Of a stretch of DNA of 64,000 nucleotides, positions 33,438 to 44,609 are shown piece by piece. The notes under the pieces are model-generated. The model ran no database searches, was not told the origin of the DNA, and was given only the letters and a program-made list of their open reading frames with translations. The number at the start of each line of letters is the position of its first letter. Positions within the stretch are counted from its first letter, which is position 1. Position numbers and translations under genes: made by a program. Source of the DNA: Erodium maritimum (lineage: Eukaryota > Streptophyta > Magnoliopsida > Geraniales > Geraniaceae); assembly GCA_963921825.1 (NCBI GenBank), contig OY997589.1, positions 16,203,735 through 16,267,734 on the forward strand, given 5' to 3'.

Positions 33438-33453
33438 CTCCTATATATAGGAG
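33438..33453 (+). promoter_or_regulatory. TRIM LTR TATA palindrome
   Basis: CTCCTATATATAGGAG, a perfect 16-bp palindrome containing a TATA core, followed by CAAATCACATT. Repeated at 34058-34073 in the 3' LTR. Confidence 0.6.
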
Positions 33454-33506
33454 TATCAAATCACATTATAATATCAAGAAAAACATTTCATCTTTTATAT
33501 TTCACA

Positions 33507-33518
33507 TGGTATCAAAGC
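33507..33518 (+). promoter_or_regulatory. TRIM primer-binding site
   Basis: TGGTATCAAAGC directly abuts the 5' LTR; it differs by one base from the initiator-Met PBS TGGTATCAGAGC. Confidence 0.85.
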
Positions 33519-33719
33519 TCCCGGTTTTCGATCTTTGAAAAGTTCTTATGAATCTGTAGCTTTGCCCACTTGTTAGCCTATGGTTCTAACAAGTGGGCAG
33601 GGCCGCTGAAGAACATATTGATCCTACTTTTTATTTTGTTTGCATGTTTTATTTTGCTTCAGTATCGTGGTCATCAACCACAACTGTGTTCAACCTTCTA
33701 CAACGTTTACATCGTCGAT

Positions 33720-33870
33720 CACAAGAGACGAGATGATGTTTGCTCCGTCAGCTATGAGATGAGATGTATTTGCATCGTCGGCCACAAGACAAGATGCCAT
33801 TTGCACTGTCGGCCACGAGACGAGTAGCCATTTGCACTGTCGGCCCCGAGACGAGATGTCGTTTGCACCA
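33720..33870 (+). repeat. ~31-bp tandem repeats inside the TRIM
   Basis: About four to five degenerate units of the form TCGGCCACAAGACGAGATGCC-ATTTGCACTG. An 85-codon frame from 33570 (hydrophobic start, then repeat-encoded Cys/Arg/His-rich tail) overlaps them; no family recognised. Confidence 0.75.
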
Positions 33871-33942
33871 TCCAAAGGCATTAGACGTTATTGTTCTATA
33901 ATCTCCTTTTCAAGTTGGGCATTACGAATCTACATGCTCCAA

Positions 33943-33954
33943 CTTGAGGGGGGG
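33943..33954 (+). promoter_or_regulatory. TRIM polypurine tract
   Basis: GAGGGGGGG next to the 3' LTR start. Confidence 0.8.
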
Positions 33955-34131
33955 TGTAGAAGGTAATAAAATCAAATCAATATAATTGATATGATTCGAT
34001 TATAATGGTTAATTACATTGATATGTAATCTTTATTTCCTTCTCATAGTCTTGTAATCTCCTATATATAGGAGTATCAAACCACATTATAATATCAAGAA
34101 AAACATTTCATCTTTTATATTTTACACCTTT

Positions 34132-34508
34132 TCATTCGCCTAGTTATTCGTAATAAATTTAAAGGATATGTGTTACAACCAAACACACGAGTTGTTAAAC
34201 GAATCGCCAATTTGTTCGACGCTTCATTCATTGACAAAAACAATTGATGACGTAAATAGTTCCACAATCGACACACTCTAGCGAAGAATTGATGATCAAT
34301 TGTCAATTTCTCATCGATTGGCTTGCTTTTGACAAACAATTAAAAATCATACTCACCTCTATTATGACTCATCTTAAACCAACGTGTCTATCTCGTAACG
34401 TGTAAATGTGAGAATCTAAATTAAATTTCATAATATGTATATTTCATAAGTAATGTGGCACACTAAGATTTATTTAGATGCAATTATTTGGTCTGGTAGC
34501 CAAGATTT
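34132..34508. other. Unassigned AT-rich interval
   Basis: Nothing recognised. Confidence 0.5.
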
Positions 34509-35588
34509 AACTTAGGACCATATTCCTAATTCATCGTAAAAAAGCTTCGCTCGAAAAGAATTCTGATAAGGTTTCAAAAACCAGTGCCTCTCCTCGCCTC
34601 CTTCTTCTTCTTGGCCTCAACTAGCCATTCTTTGTCACGCCCCAAATTCCGGTTTTGACCGGACTCGAGACGTGAACGAAAATGATAATAATTTCAAACG
34701 AAAATAAAGCCAACAGTCTCAATTCATCCTTTTAAAACTTTAAACAACCTAGTGAGTCGCAGCTCGATAAAACAAACTTAAACAAATAAAGGTACGTCGC
34801 TAGACACTAGTTAAACTCTCGCTAGCTACCAAGCTCCGAGAATCTTGCTAGTACATATCCCATTCAACACCTGAAACACAACAAAGTAAGGGGGTGAGCT
34901 TACGCTCAGTAGGAAAAGTAGTTAAGGTTCTGAACCACAGTTCATCACCACAGGTACCCGTCCAATTAAGGCATACTAGGAAAGCACAACTATTAACAGT
35001 CAAATTAACCAATTACTCCAAGACAACACTTAGCCTTCCATCAGGCACAACCCGTAACACAACCTCACAGCGAACCGAACTCATACCACTTTCCACAACT
35101 AGCTCTTGACACTCATCATCTACAATTCTCAATGAACAACACCTATGGTTATCTCACAACCGACCAAACGTGCAGACTTGCACTACAACACAGGAATTAG
35201 GTACAACCACCTCGAGTTACCAAACACTCTCACGAGCCCAAAATCACACTTAACCCAAGGCACAAAGCTAGACCGTCCGCACGACACACTCAGCAGACAA
35301 CGCACAAAGCCCACCAACACACACAGCGCACACAGCAGACCCCCCCCCCCCCCCCAAAAAAAAAAGAGTATAAGCATTTCCAACGTCTCCGGCTATCACA
35401 GCCCGTCCTCTTATATCGCATCGGAACACTAAGCATCGGTTCCCACACCCGGTTACCGATTACCCTCACAAAGTCATAAACATATTTAGAATAAATGCAC
35501 AGAGCCAAACAGCAAGGACAGGGCACACAGCGAGATACACACAGATATCGTACACAGTTCCAACGTCGTTGAATGCACTAAGCCTACA

Positions 35589-35990
35589 CCACCCGATGCA
35601 CACAGCCACTTATATCATACTGGACCACACAACATCAGTCCCGATATCTTCCTCCTCACACAGACGAAGGGTAACATCCTCGACCGGAAATCCCTCAGTC
35701 TGAGGTCTTCCTCCTCACACAGACGAAGGGCACTACTCAACATACGTACTAAACCAGCACACAACAAGACACACACATATATCATAAAACGGCATAAGGC
35801 CACACCACTGGATGCACACATCCACTTATATCGTACTGGACCACACATCATCAGTCCCGATATCTTCCTCCTCACACAGACGAAGGGTAACATCCTCGAC
35901 CGGAAATCCCTCAGTCCGATGTCTTCCTCCTCACACAGACGAAGGGAAATACTCAACATACATACCGAACCGGTACACCCTTCGGTCAAC
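35589..35990. repeat. ~213-bp tandem duplication in the LTR
   Basis: Units start at about 35589 and 35802 (shared GATGCACACA...CACTTATATC and CTTCCTCCTCACACAGACGA). Inside each unit the CTTCCTCCTCACACAGACGA block occurs twice, so four copies in all. Confidence 0.85.
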
Positions 35991-36138
35991 CCCGTCCCAG
36001 GCTACGATTCATAGAGGTACTGATCACGCCATCCTTGGCCTCGGTACCCTACACTGGAACTATCCCTCGGTAAAGGTACTACTCCGGCTACGCCGTCTCT
36101 TGGAACCCACAACCAGGGTTTAACACACAGCACAATCC

Positions 36139-36310
36139 CCTGATGGTCTCGGTATACCAACCGGACCATCTTAACATAGCACACAACTGGTCTATTACTC
36201 ACCCGGTCATATACACACTACACAATTCACTGATGGTCTCGTCATACCAACCGGACCATCTCAACATAACACACCGCCGGTCTATCATTCACCCGGTCAT
36301 ATCACAACCA
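36139..36310. repeat. ~96-bp tandem duplication in the LTR
   Basis: CTGATGGTCTCG...CCAACCGGACCATC...CACCCGGTCATAT occurs twice, starting at 36139 and 36231. Confidence 0.85.
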
Positions 36311-38194
36311 AATATTCACATCATCAAACATGACACACTTGCCCACACTTAATCACAACATGCGACCCCGAGTATAATCTTATTAGACTCTTAAACACTC
36401 ATAACCGTCATGTACTTACCATTACTTACCGACACCATGCTCCACGTGGTAACCCCACCGGCTTAACCAGCATCAAATCCCCAACCTTCCCACAGTTCAA
36501 CATAACGTATAACAGGAAATAACCACTCAAATCGTCAACATGTATTACTAGTTCAATTCTACTCTTATTCATATTCGTTATTTATTATCCGTTCAAACAA
36601 CACAAATCAACAACAGATACACACAACAAACAACCCTACGGGCACGACATGGCCCGATTCTACCAACACAGAAATTCCCAAGACGAAAATCGTACATGTT
36701 CACAGTTTATATGTCTACGCTAGTTGTTCGTATCCTAAATGCCAAACTATGATCTTTCCAGTTTAATTATTTCCTAGCATGCATACTAGTAACTTTCCGT
36801 AATTAAAGCGGTATCCGCTACTTTCCCTACCTCAAGACGAATCGGCAACTACGTCTCCTAACTGCTGACGTCCTGGCTCGCTACCTCCGGTCTTCTCATT
36901 GATCGAAGCCGGACTAAAAAACAAAACGAAAGCCAAACTCAAAAACGGTTCTAAAGTCGAATTAAACTATACGACGGTTTCGATTTAAGTTCAACAGTTG
37001 TCTTTTAACTCGAGCAGCTAAGAGCGGGATTAAACAACGAATCGGGTTCGAGTACTCGAGCCCCGAACACAGAACCCGGTGCACGTTTCCCGAGGCATGG
37101 TTCCAGATGCATGTGTTTCGTGGCACGATTCCCAAAGAACCTGATTTAGCATTCCACTTTTAAACCTGTTCTAAGTCCGTTTCAACAGTCCGGTTAAACG
37201 TCGGTCCCAAATTTGTTCCAGATTAGCTCCAGGTTTATTCCAGATTAATTCCCACGTTCAACAACAACCTTTTTAATTAAAACTGATTTTTTTCGTTTTC
37301 AAAATGGTTCCTTTAGTTTCTTTTAGTTGAGTTCCTTCAACCAAAATTCTGCTCCAACGAAAGTTCAGACCCAGAAAAGAGCTCGGAAAAACAATCGGGA
37401 AGAAGAAAAAAGGTTTTGGTTTTGGACGCAGACCGACCACCGGCGGAGACACCGCCGGCGACCAAAGCCTCTAGAGGCGAAACTCTCACCGTAAAAGGGA
37501 CGGGGCGGTGACGGGGATGGATGTGGCCGTCAGAAGAGCGGCTGGGCACGACGATTTTGCCTCAGATCCGGACTAAGATCGGCGTTGCCATCTCAGATCT
37601 GACAGCTCGCCGGCGAGTTCGTCTGGACGTGCACGGCGACGTGGGGATCGGATTACGCGCGAGGAGACGATGGGTCGAGGATTACGAAGTAGAAGGAGGG
37701 TGGGTTTGCGGCGTCGGAATCGAGCTTGGGAGCTGTTGGTGGAGGCGCGACTGACCGGAGACGCGAAGGAGATGGGGGGTTGTGTGGACGTTGGCGACGA
37801 ATGGAGTGGGGCGGCGAGAAGACGGAGTCGGGAGAGAGAGGGTCGGGGCGAGGGAGAGAGGATCGAACTTGATGGATGCGCTGAAAATGAAGCTAAACCC
37901 TAGAATTTTGGGTTTTAAGAGTGGCGGGTCAGGTCCGTAAGGGCTTCAGGCAAACTGATGGGCTTCGCGGCCCACATAGGGGAACAGGCTGGGTCGGGCT
38001 TGGCCTGCGTGCCGGGCCTGGTCCAGGCCTGATCTCCTTTTTTTTTTGAATTTGCTTTTAAAACGCACACGATCCAAAAATTCGATCCGCTTTCCAAGCA
38101 CGACGCTTTAAGTCGATAATACTTTCAAACTTAACCTCTTTTTTTTAGCCGAAGCGGTCTTCACATTCTTCCTCCTTCTCCATCCATTTCTATC

Positions 38195-38701
38195 ATGATG
38201 CATACCAAATCCACGAAGCCCTGCCCAATTATGACCAGAAAACCCATCGCTCCCACCCCTAAAATGACCCCGACACTCTCATATATATCGTCTCAACCCC
38301 ATACAAGCGAGGATCTGGACGAACATGAGATGCTACTAGCCATCCTCGACCCTCCACCGAAGATGCTGTCGGAATCCATGGTGGTTCTGACTGTTGTGAA
38401 CACCAAGTCGGCGCAGAACTCGAGTCAAGCCCTCGCCCCGCCGTCGGGCCCAGTTTGGCGAAGGCTGAATCTCCTGTCTGAAATTTCCAAAGGGCTTGGA
38501 GCTAAATCCACGCCGTTGGCGTCCCTCTCCCAATCTGTCATGGGTGAGGCCTCCTCACCGGTTGTTCCGAAGCCACCACGGGAAGTCCATATGCCACGAT
38601 TAGTGTCACTGAATGAGGAGGACCTAAAAGAGGATGACGAAATACTTATTGTTCCGGTGGAAGCGGTGAGGGCTCTCAAAAAGCCCCGCCAAGGCCAATG
38701 A
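38195..38701 (+). CDS. 168-aa ORF of a non-LTR retroposon, function unknown
   Basis: A true ATG start (ATGATG at 38195), TGA stop, uninterrupted. No family recognised. Visible traits: Pro/Thr/Ser-rich basic N-terminus (about 1-40), acidic stretches (EDLDEHEMLL; EEDLKEDDEI near residues 140-150), and a basic C-terminal tail ALKKPRQGQ. It lies in the position of ORF1 of a LINE-like unit, just after the point where a solo LTR inserted, and is followed by a long 3' UTR and A tail. It might be a truncated ORF1 protein; equally it may be a chance frame in a short retroposon. Confidence 0.4.
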   Translation: MMHTKSTKPCPIMTRKPIAPTPKMTPTLSYISSQPHTSEDLDEHEMLLAILDPPPKMLSESMVVLTVVNTKSAQNSSQALAPPSGPVWRRLNLLSEISKGLGAKSTPLASLSQSVMGEASSPVVPKPPREVHMPRLVSLNEEDLKEDDEILIVPVEAVRALKKPRQGQ

Positions 38702-39155
38702 GGCGACCCTAGAAGGGGGGAAGGGGTCCTCACCATATTCCCCTAGACCCGGGATGGATGGTGCTTATTCGTCCCGAGATGACTTTGGAAGGATGTGAGA
38801 CTCATTTCTTTTACAGTTGGATTTATTTTCAGTTGCTATTAGGTTATTTGGACTTAGTTTATGTTTTTAATTATTATGTTGGTTTGACTTTCCCTTTGTT
38901 TTTGGGATGGGATCTCAATTAGTTGTGTGTCTGTGAAGGCTAAGCAGACTATTTCTACGGGTCCAAGAGCGTCAGGTATCCTGAGAGGGGCTCAAACTAT
39001 ATTCTGGAGCCCAGGACCTCGGTCCTTTTGTAACCCTATTTGTATTAATACATCTTGATCTCGTTACCGTTTCAAAAAAACTTAGGACCATATAAAATTA
39101 TTTTTTTATAAAAAATTATGTCACATATATAACAAGCTTTATTAAGTTGACATTC

Positions 39156-40532
39156 TCTAACCTAAAATTTTTGCGAACGACGATCATGGTTTTGGTTTCT
39201 TCACCAACAGACCATCAACGTCACTGTGGGAGCGACGGGGAGGTTAGTGTGGAACCTGCGGCATCCAACCGCTCAACAACCATCACCCCATCTGCTCGTG
39301 AATTCACTCGTCCTGTCTTGATGACTCTAATCTCGACCGCGGTCGAGGTGGAGAGCGACCGACTCATGCTTGTTGCACGCAGGGAGGATGGAGGCCGGCC
39401 ATCGAGGGTACGAGGATTGAGTGGTTGGAAAACTCAAGGGTATCTCTTGGAATACCGGAGGAGTTTTTTTCAACGCACCCCAACGGAAGGGTTATGGTTT
39501 CGTGCGGATCAAAGGGGATCCCGACCGCCGTGATTAGTCTTACCCCTACTTGTTTTTCAGGGGGGCAACCATGACAGAGGAACTGAGGGCGGAGTCTCGG
39601 GTCCTCGAGAACATAGTCATCTATGGTGGTTTGTTCCTAGTCAGGCAAGAGGAGGCGGTGGCTCTTTCACTGGATGAGGGGGAGCAAAGGGAGGCGAGGA
39701 CCTGGAAGCGGTGGTGGAGAAATGAGTCTGCTAGGGTTTCTCAAGAGGAGACAGTTGAGTTGGGCCGCAGGTTTGTGCCGGAGCATGCGAACCGAGGCCT
39801 TTTGGGTGCGGCAAGGAGGGCCTGGACAAAAGGGTTGAGTTATCAGGTCGGGTCGTGGAATGGACCAGAGCTAGGTCTAGCGGCCCGAGGAAGTATTGGA
39901 GCGGTCAATTGCTCTTGGGCCTGGGTCAGGACGAATCAATGCTCCTGGGCTTGGGCCGGGTCGGATCAGATGAGTGGACAAACTGGGGTCCACATCCGGG
40001 TCGGGTCCACTAGGTCCCGTGGTTCGGGCCCAATTTGGCATGCGGACGGGTCGGGTCAGGTTCCGGACGGGCCATCTAGGCTCCACAGCAAGGCGTCATT
40101 TGTAGCGGCGAGGGGCTCAGCGCACCCTCGCCTCGCGGAATGATTCCGAAGTGGTTATACCGCCCCCTGGACGTATGATGACAGTAGTACCTTCAAGAAC
40201 CGACTCAAGGTTCCCCTACCAGTTCAAGGGTCAGAAATCCCACGCTTAAGAGCTCTACCTCTACCACTCAAGAGAGGACGGCCCACGCTGACGACCTGGG
40301 GGGAGTTACAACAGACCCACTCGGTCGTTGAAAGCCCGTTTGGAGTCGCTGCATCAGTGATCTTAGGACGTTGTCGTGGCATTACCTTCCGAACATCAAA
40401 GGATTCCACAAGTGCATGTTTACTCTATATCCAGTTTTCTATTTATGTACTTTCATTTCCTTCTTTAATATGTTTGGTTGTGTTAAACATTTTAAAGTTA
40501 TAATATCTATCGTTAATTATCAAAAAAATAAA
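39156..40532 (+). mobile_element. Second non-LTR retroposon with 15-bp TSD
   Basis: ATTAAGTTGACATTC occurs at 39141-39155 and 40533-40547; the right copy follows an A-rich end (CAAAAAAATAAA). The 1377-bp unit is GC-rich in its first kilobase and AT-rich at its 3' end, as expected of a reverse-transcribed RNA with 3' UTR. Two open frames (39147-39533, 39550-40143) have no recognisable domain. The 3' end is unlike that of the other two retroposons, so it is a different family. Confidence 0.75.
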
Positions 40533-40547
40533 ATTAAGTTGACATTC

Positions 40548-41829
40548 CCCTCTTTTAAGATCAAGAGGCGTCGCGCACCATAAGAAACTAGTCAATACAA
40601 AAGGAAAGAAAACAAAGTGTGTATTGTACTTAATTTTCTCTGATCAACTATATTATGTAATTGGTGGTGGACAAAATATCCAATTTTAATAACAAACGGT
40701 AGGTTTGTAGAATTAAGTGTTCGGATACTTTTCTCAAATGCGACCTTAGTCACGACTAATTTTAAAGCCGGCCATAACCAGCTGCAACAGCAAAGAAGAA
40801 GAGAAACATAAAATACTGGAGGTTTTCTTTGCTTTTATCCCAATAATATAACTTCATTATCTAAAGAAAATGTTTGCTTTGGAAAAAAAAGTGAAGCAAA
40901 CATCTTTCCAGAACTTGTTTATTAAAATGTCCCTTTTTATGAACAATTTCTCCAAGCAATAGATAAGATTAAAGATTAAGCTGTTTTTATAAACACTAAA
41001 AAGCTCTGAATTAACATAATGTATTGTCTGTTTAATTTGTTCCTGCCACTCAGCTCGTAACAAAAAAGAGAGCCCTATTGAAAGCAAAAGTGTTGTATCG
41101 TTTTTGTTTTGCAAATAACTCTTTCAAGAGTGGTTTTGTTTTTTCATGGTTGGTGGATTGGATCATCATTGCTCAGACAAACACAATTATAAAACAATTA
41201 CGGAGTGGAGCATGAGGTATCAACTACAAAAAAAATTCTCCAAACAAACCGATCCATTTACTATTCGAGAAAGAAAGAAAAAACAAACATCCTTCCATAT
41301 AGAAACCAATCCCCTTGATCGTTTTACGAAAAAGTAAGTCACTTTTTGTTCCTAAAGTTATAGTACATTTCAAAAATTGTTCGTATTCTGTAAGTTCTAT
41401 TTTTTTAGTACCATCTGTTTTTAATGCCGACAACTAAAACTTACTGTTGTGAGACATGAGGACTCCAAAAAGCTAATAGGTGAGTCTCAAATGACTGTCA
41501 TATGAAGAGCAAAGAGTAGCTCAGTACTACCGAATCAATTCTCACGGATAAGCTTGTTTGAACCTGTGTCTGTAAAATTGTAAACTATATGTTCTGATAT
41601 TATATTAAAGAGTCAATTTAACTAAAAACTAAAGTTAATAATTAAAATTTTAATTTTAATTATATTTTAATATTCAATTAAAAACATGATTCAATAACCA
41701 TATTTTAAAATTCAAAAATTAATTAATGAAGATATTTGGACAAATTTTAATTAAAATACCCATAAGTTGAGAGATAAAATTTTAAACATAATACAGTGGT
41801 GAAACAAAAAATATCGTATATTAATTAGT
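40548..41829. other. Unassigned AT-rich interval
   Basis: No gene, TSD pair or family motif recognised. Short frames only. Confidence 0.5.
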
Positions 41830-41838
41830 ATCTATTAA

Positions 41839-43343
41839 GAGGATAAATCTAATAGAAACTCTCCTTATCCTAAAAACTGTGTGAACCAATCCTAGCCATA
41901 CACCCTTTAGATCCAACATTCACCATAATGCCACATCATCATCCCAATTCTACCAAAACTCACGTCTATTTCTTCCTTTCTCACACAAGCAAGGGCATAA
42001 TTGTAAAAGCATGGTGCCATGTGGACAAGTGTCCATTTTTTTCTTAACCAATTCACTAATTTAATATTTCCCGATTCGTTTGAACTCCGATTAGCTTCAA
42101 ACTTGCGCCAATATTTTTATTTTTCCAAGGGCTTCAAATCAAGATCAGTCATGAATATATTTTGAAGCACGAAAATAAAAAGTTATATTGGGGTGATAAA
42201 AACAATGTTAAGTGTTGATAAATCTTCACTAATAAATTTTTTATATCGAGGTATCAAACTAGTGCTAAATAGTGTTTAATGTTGATAAAACTAGTGCTTA
42301 GTGTTCATAAAAAAACATGTGATGATGTAATAAAAATCATGTTCGATTTTGGAAAATGAGGTGATAAAACTAGTGTTCAGTGTTGATAAACCAAATGTAT
42401 AGTGTTGATAAACCCAGTGTATAATGTTGATAAACCTAGTGTATAGTGTTGATAAAAATTACACAAACTTAACTTTTTTTTTAAATCAGCCCCAAGATAA
42501 GGGGGATAACCTAGAGTTTAGTGTTGATAAAAAAAACATGTGATGGGATGATAAAAACACATGTAATTTAATGATAAACATAGTGTTTAGTGTTGATAAA
42601 ACTAGTGCTTAGTGTTCATAAAAAAAACATGTGATGATGTGATAAAAATCATGTTCGATTTTGGAAAATGAGGTGATAAATCCAGTGTATAGTGTTGATA
42701 AATCCAGTGTATAGTGTTGATAAAAATTACCCAGACTTAACTTTTTCTAAAATCAGCCCCGAAATAAGGGTGATAACCTAGAGTTTAGTGTTGATAAAAA
42801 AAGCATGTGATGGGATGATAAAAACACATGTAATTGAATGATAAACATAGTGTTTAGTGTTGATAAAACTAGTGCTTAGTGTTCATAAAAAAACATGTGA
42901 TGATGTGATAAAAATCATGTTCGATTCTGGAAAATGAGGTGATAAATCTAGTGTATAGTGTTGATAAATCCAGTGTATAGTGTTGATAAAAATTACTCAG
43001 ACTTAACTTTTTTTAAAAAAATCAACCCCGAAAATAATTTTTTTTTCGTGCTTCAAAATATATTCATGACTGATCTTGATAGAAAGCTCTTGAAAAAACA
43101 AAACTAATGGCGCAAGTTTGAAGCCAGTCGGAGTTCAAACGAAGCGGGAAAAATTACATTAGTGAATTGGTAAAAAAAAAATATGATGGTTTTACTAAAA
43201 AGCTCTTACCCCTTACCAAAAAGTGCTGTTTTTTTGCAGTCAACAAATCAATTGCATCTCATCCATCCATTCTTAAAATGAATGGCTTGGATTGGTTCAC
43301 ACAGTTTTTACGTTAAGGAGTGGTTTCTATTTGATTTTTCCTC
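41839..43343. mobile_element. Non-autonomous MULE-like foldback element, copy 2
   Basis: Same family as 5643-6966. The perfect 9-bp TSD ATCTATTAA lies at 41830-41838 and 43344-43352. TIRs begin GAGGATAAATC and GAGGAAAAATC, with the shared block AAAAACTGTGTGAACCAATCC on both ends. 1505 bp; longer than copy 1 because it carries an additional internal unit. No transposase. Confidence 0.92.
42230..43030. repeat. About three ~268-bp internal repeats of the MULE
   Basis: Unit landmarks CCTAGAGTTTAGTGTTGATAAA recur at about 42510 and 42778, with a partial earlier unit from about 42230. Each contains several AGTGTTGATAAA motifs and the palindrome-prone ACATGTGATG. Confidence 0.85.
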
Positions 43344-43378
43344 ATCTATTAAATATCTCGAAATCTGGATAGGAATAA

Positions 43379-43890
43379 GGGAAAACTACTAATACCTACC
43401 CAAAACCATGCCCTTTTAACTGATGTTTATCATGAAGTTTAGAGTTAACCGATAAATACCTCAAAGTTTCGAAATATAACTCAAAACCCCTTCCGTCATA
43501 CCTACCCAAAACCATGCCCTTTTAACTGATGTTTATCGTGAAGTTTAAAGTTAACCGATAAATACCCTAAAGTTTCTAAATATAACTCAAAACCCCTTCC
43601 ATCAGTCAGCTCAGTTAGTTTACTGTTCACTTTTTCAAAAATGCCCAAAATACCTTTAACCATGTTCATTTTTTATATTCTTTAAATCAAAATTAAATTA
43701 AGGTTTTCAAAAAAAATTATTTTATATAAATCATATTTTATTTTTAAAAACAGTTTTTATTTCGACTGACTGACGGAAGGGGTTTTGAGTTATATTTCGA
43801 AACTTTAGGGTATTTATCGGATAACTTTAAACTTCACGGTAAGCATCAGTTAAATGGCCATGGTTTTGGGTAGGTATTAGTAGTTTTCCC
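43379..43890. mobile_element. MULE-type MITE, 512 bp
   Basis: TIRs GGGAAAACTACTAATACCTA and reverse complement at the right, extending ~125 bp (both include AACTCAAAACCCCTTCCGTCA). TSD TAGGAATAA (43370-43378) and TAGAAATAA (43891-43899), 8 of 9. The left arm carries an extra ~117-bp direct duplication (43386 and 43503 start points). The middle is AT-rich and non-coding. Confidence 0.9.
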
Positions 43891-43899
43891 TAGAAATAA

Positions 43900-44609
43900 A
43901 ATGTCTTGGAGTGGAACAGACAATAAATAGTCAAGGCCAGATGGTTTCGCCGTTGGGTGTTGTGTATGATTGTAGATCTCTCAGTCAAGCTATTCCCAAT
44001 AATGGGTTTTAGAATACCTACAATAATGTCGAAACGGTGATTCGTTTGGTCGTCGAATTCGATGTAGTGTTGAAAACTTGCGTCGAATGTGAGAAAGTGA
44101 GTCAAATTTGTAAAAGCGTAGATTCGACGGCGAGAGTCTTGTAGACTCAAGGACCCTTCGAATCCCGGGGCCTAACCGTATTGTGACCAACGAACCAGAG
44201 TGTGTCGCGTGGCACGATTAGGGCTTAAATGGACTCTACGCTTCGTCTTCCTCACTGCGTCTTCTGCACCCGTTTCTTCGTCTTCCTCACTACTTCTTCT
44301 ACACCCGTTTTTTCGTCGTCCTCACTACTTTTGCATCTGTTTCTCTACCTCACGTTTCCACGCCTCCGTCGTTTCTGCCACCACAATTTCCCACGGAACA
44401 TCGACACCGTGTCTCCACCAAAATTGCGCCACCACCATTTCCCCACCATCCTTACCTCGCCACTGCTTCTTTTCCACTTCTCGTGTATCTAACATTCGAA
44501 TCTCCTCCAACAGCCGACAACAATCCTCTCCAAGACACTTCCCCGGTGTCGGGGTCGAGCTCGACCCCCATATGAAGGACAACTGGAACCCAAAACTCAA
44601 ATCCCATCA
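43900..44609. other. Unassigned; C/T-rich repeats
   Basis: 44230-44345 contains repeated CGTCTTCCTCACTRCTTCTKC-like units. The open frames here (44200-44631) are driven by those repeats. Could be the leader of the Harbinger remnant that follows. Confidence 0.4.

Larger units (their letters stand above)
33334..34126 (+). mobile_element. TRIM (miniature LTR retrotransposon), complete
   Basis: 793 bp: 173-bp 5' LTR (33334-33506), 448-bp interior, 172-bp 3' LTR (33955-34126). LTRs start TGTAGAAGG and end TTCACA/TTTACA and differ at only about three positions. An exact 5-bp TSD, CCTTT, flanks it at 33329-33333 and 34127-34131. There is no polyprotein, so mobility needs enzymes from another element. 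Size, PBS and polypurine tract fit the TRIM class. Confidence 0.93.
34633..38165 (-). mobile_element. Solo gypsy LTR, family A, with perfect TSD
   Basis: 3533 bp from TGTCACGCCCC to AGCGGTCTTCACA, flanked by TTCTT at 34628-34632 and 38166-38170. Longest of the family-A copies because of internal duplications (35589-36000, 36140-36310). No PBS or coding sequence. Open frames at 37337-37903 are leader sequence. Confidence 0.92.
34524..39078 (+). mobile_element. Non-LTR retroposon, interrupted by a solo LTR
   Basis: The 15-bp direct repeat AACTTAGGACCATAT at 34509-34523 and 39079-39093 flanks a unit ending GTTTCAAAAAAA, a short A tail. Removing the solo LTR and one TSD copy (34633-38170) leaves about 1.02 kb. 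Long TSD plus A tail define target-primed retrotransposition. There is one 168-codon frame and no reverse transcriptase. Its 3' part shares AGACTATTTCTACGGGTCCA (38946-38965) with the element at 47203-48392, so the two belong to one family mobilised in trans, or are LINEs with large internal deletions. Confidence 0.85.
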
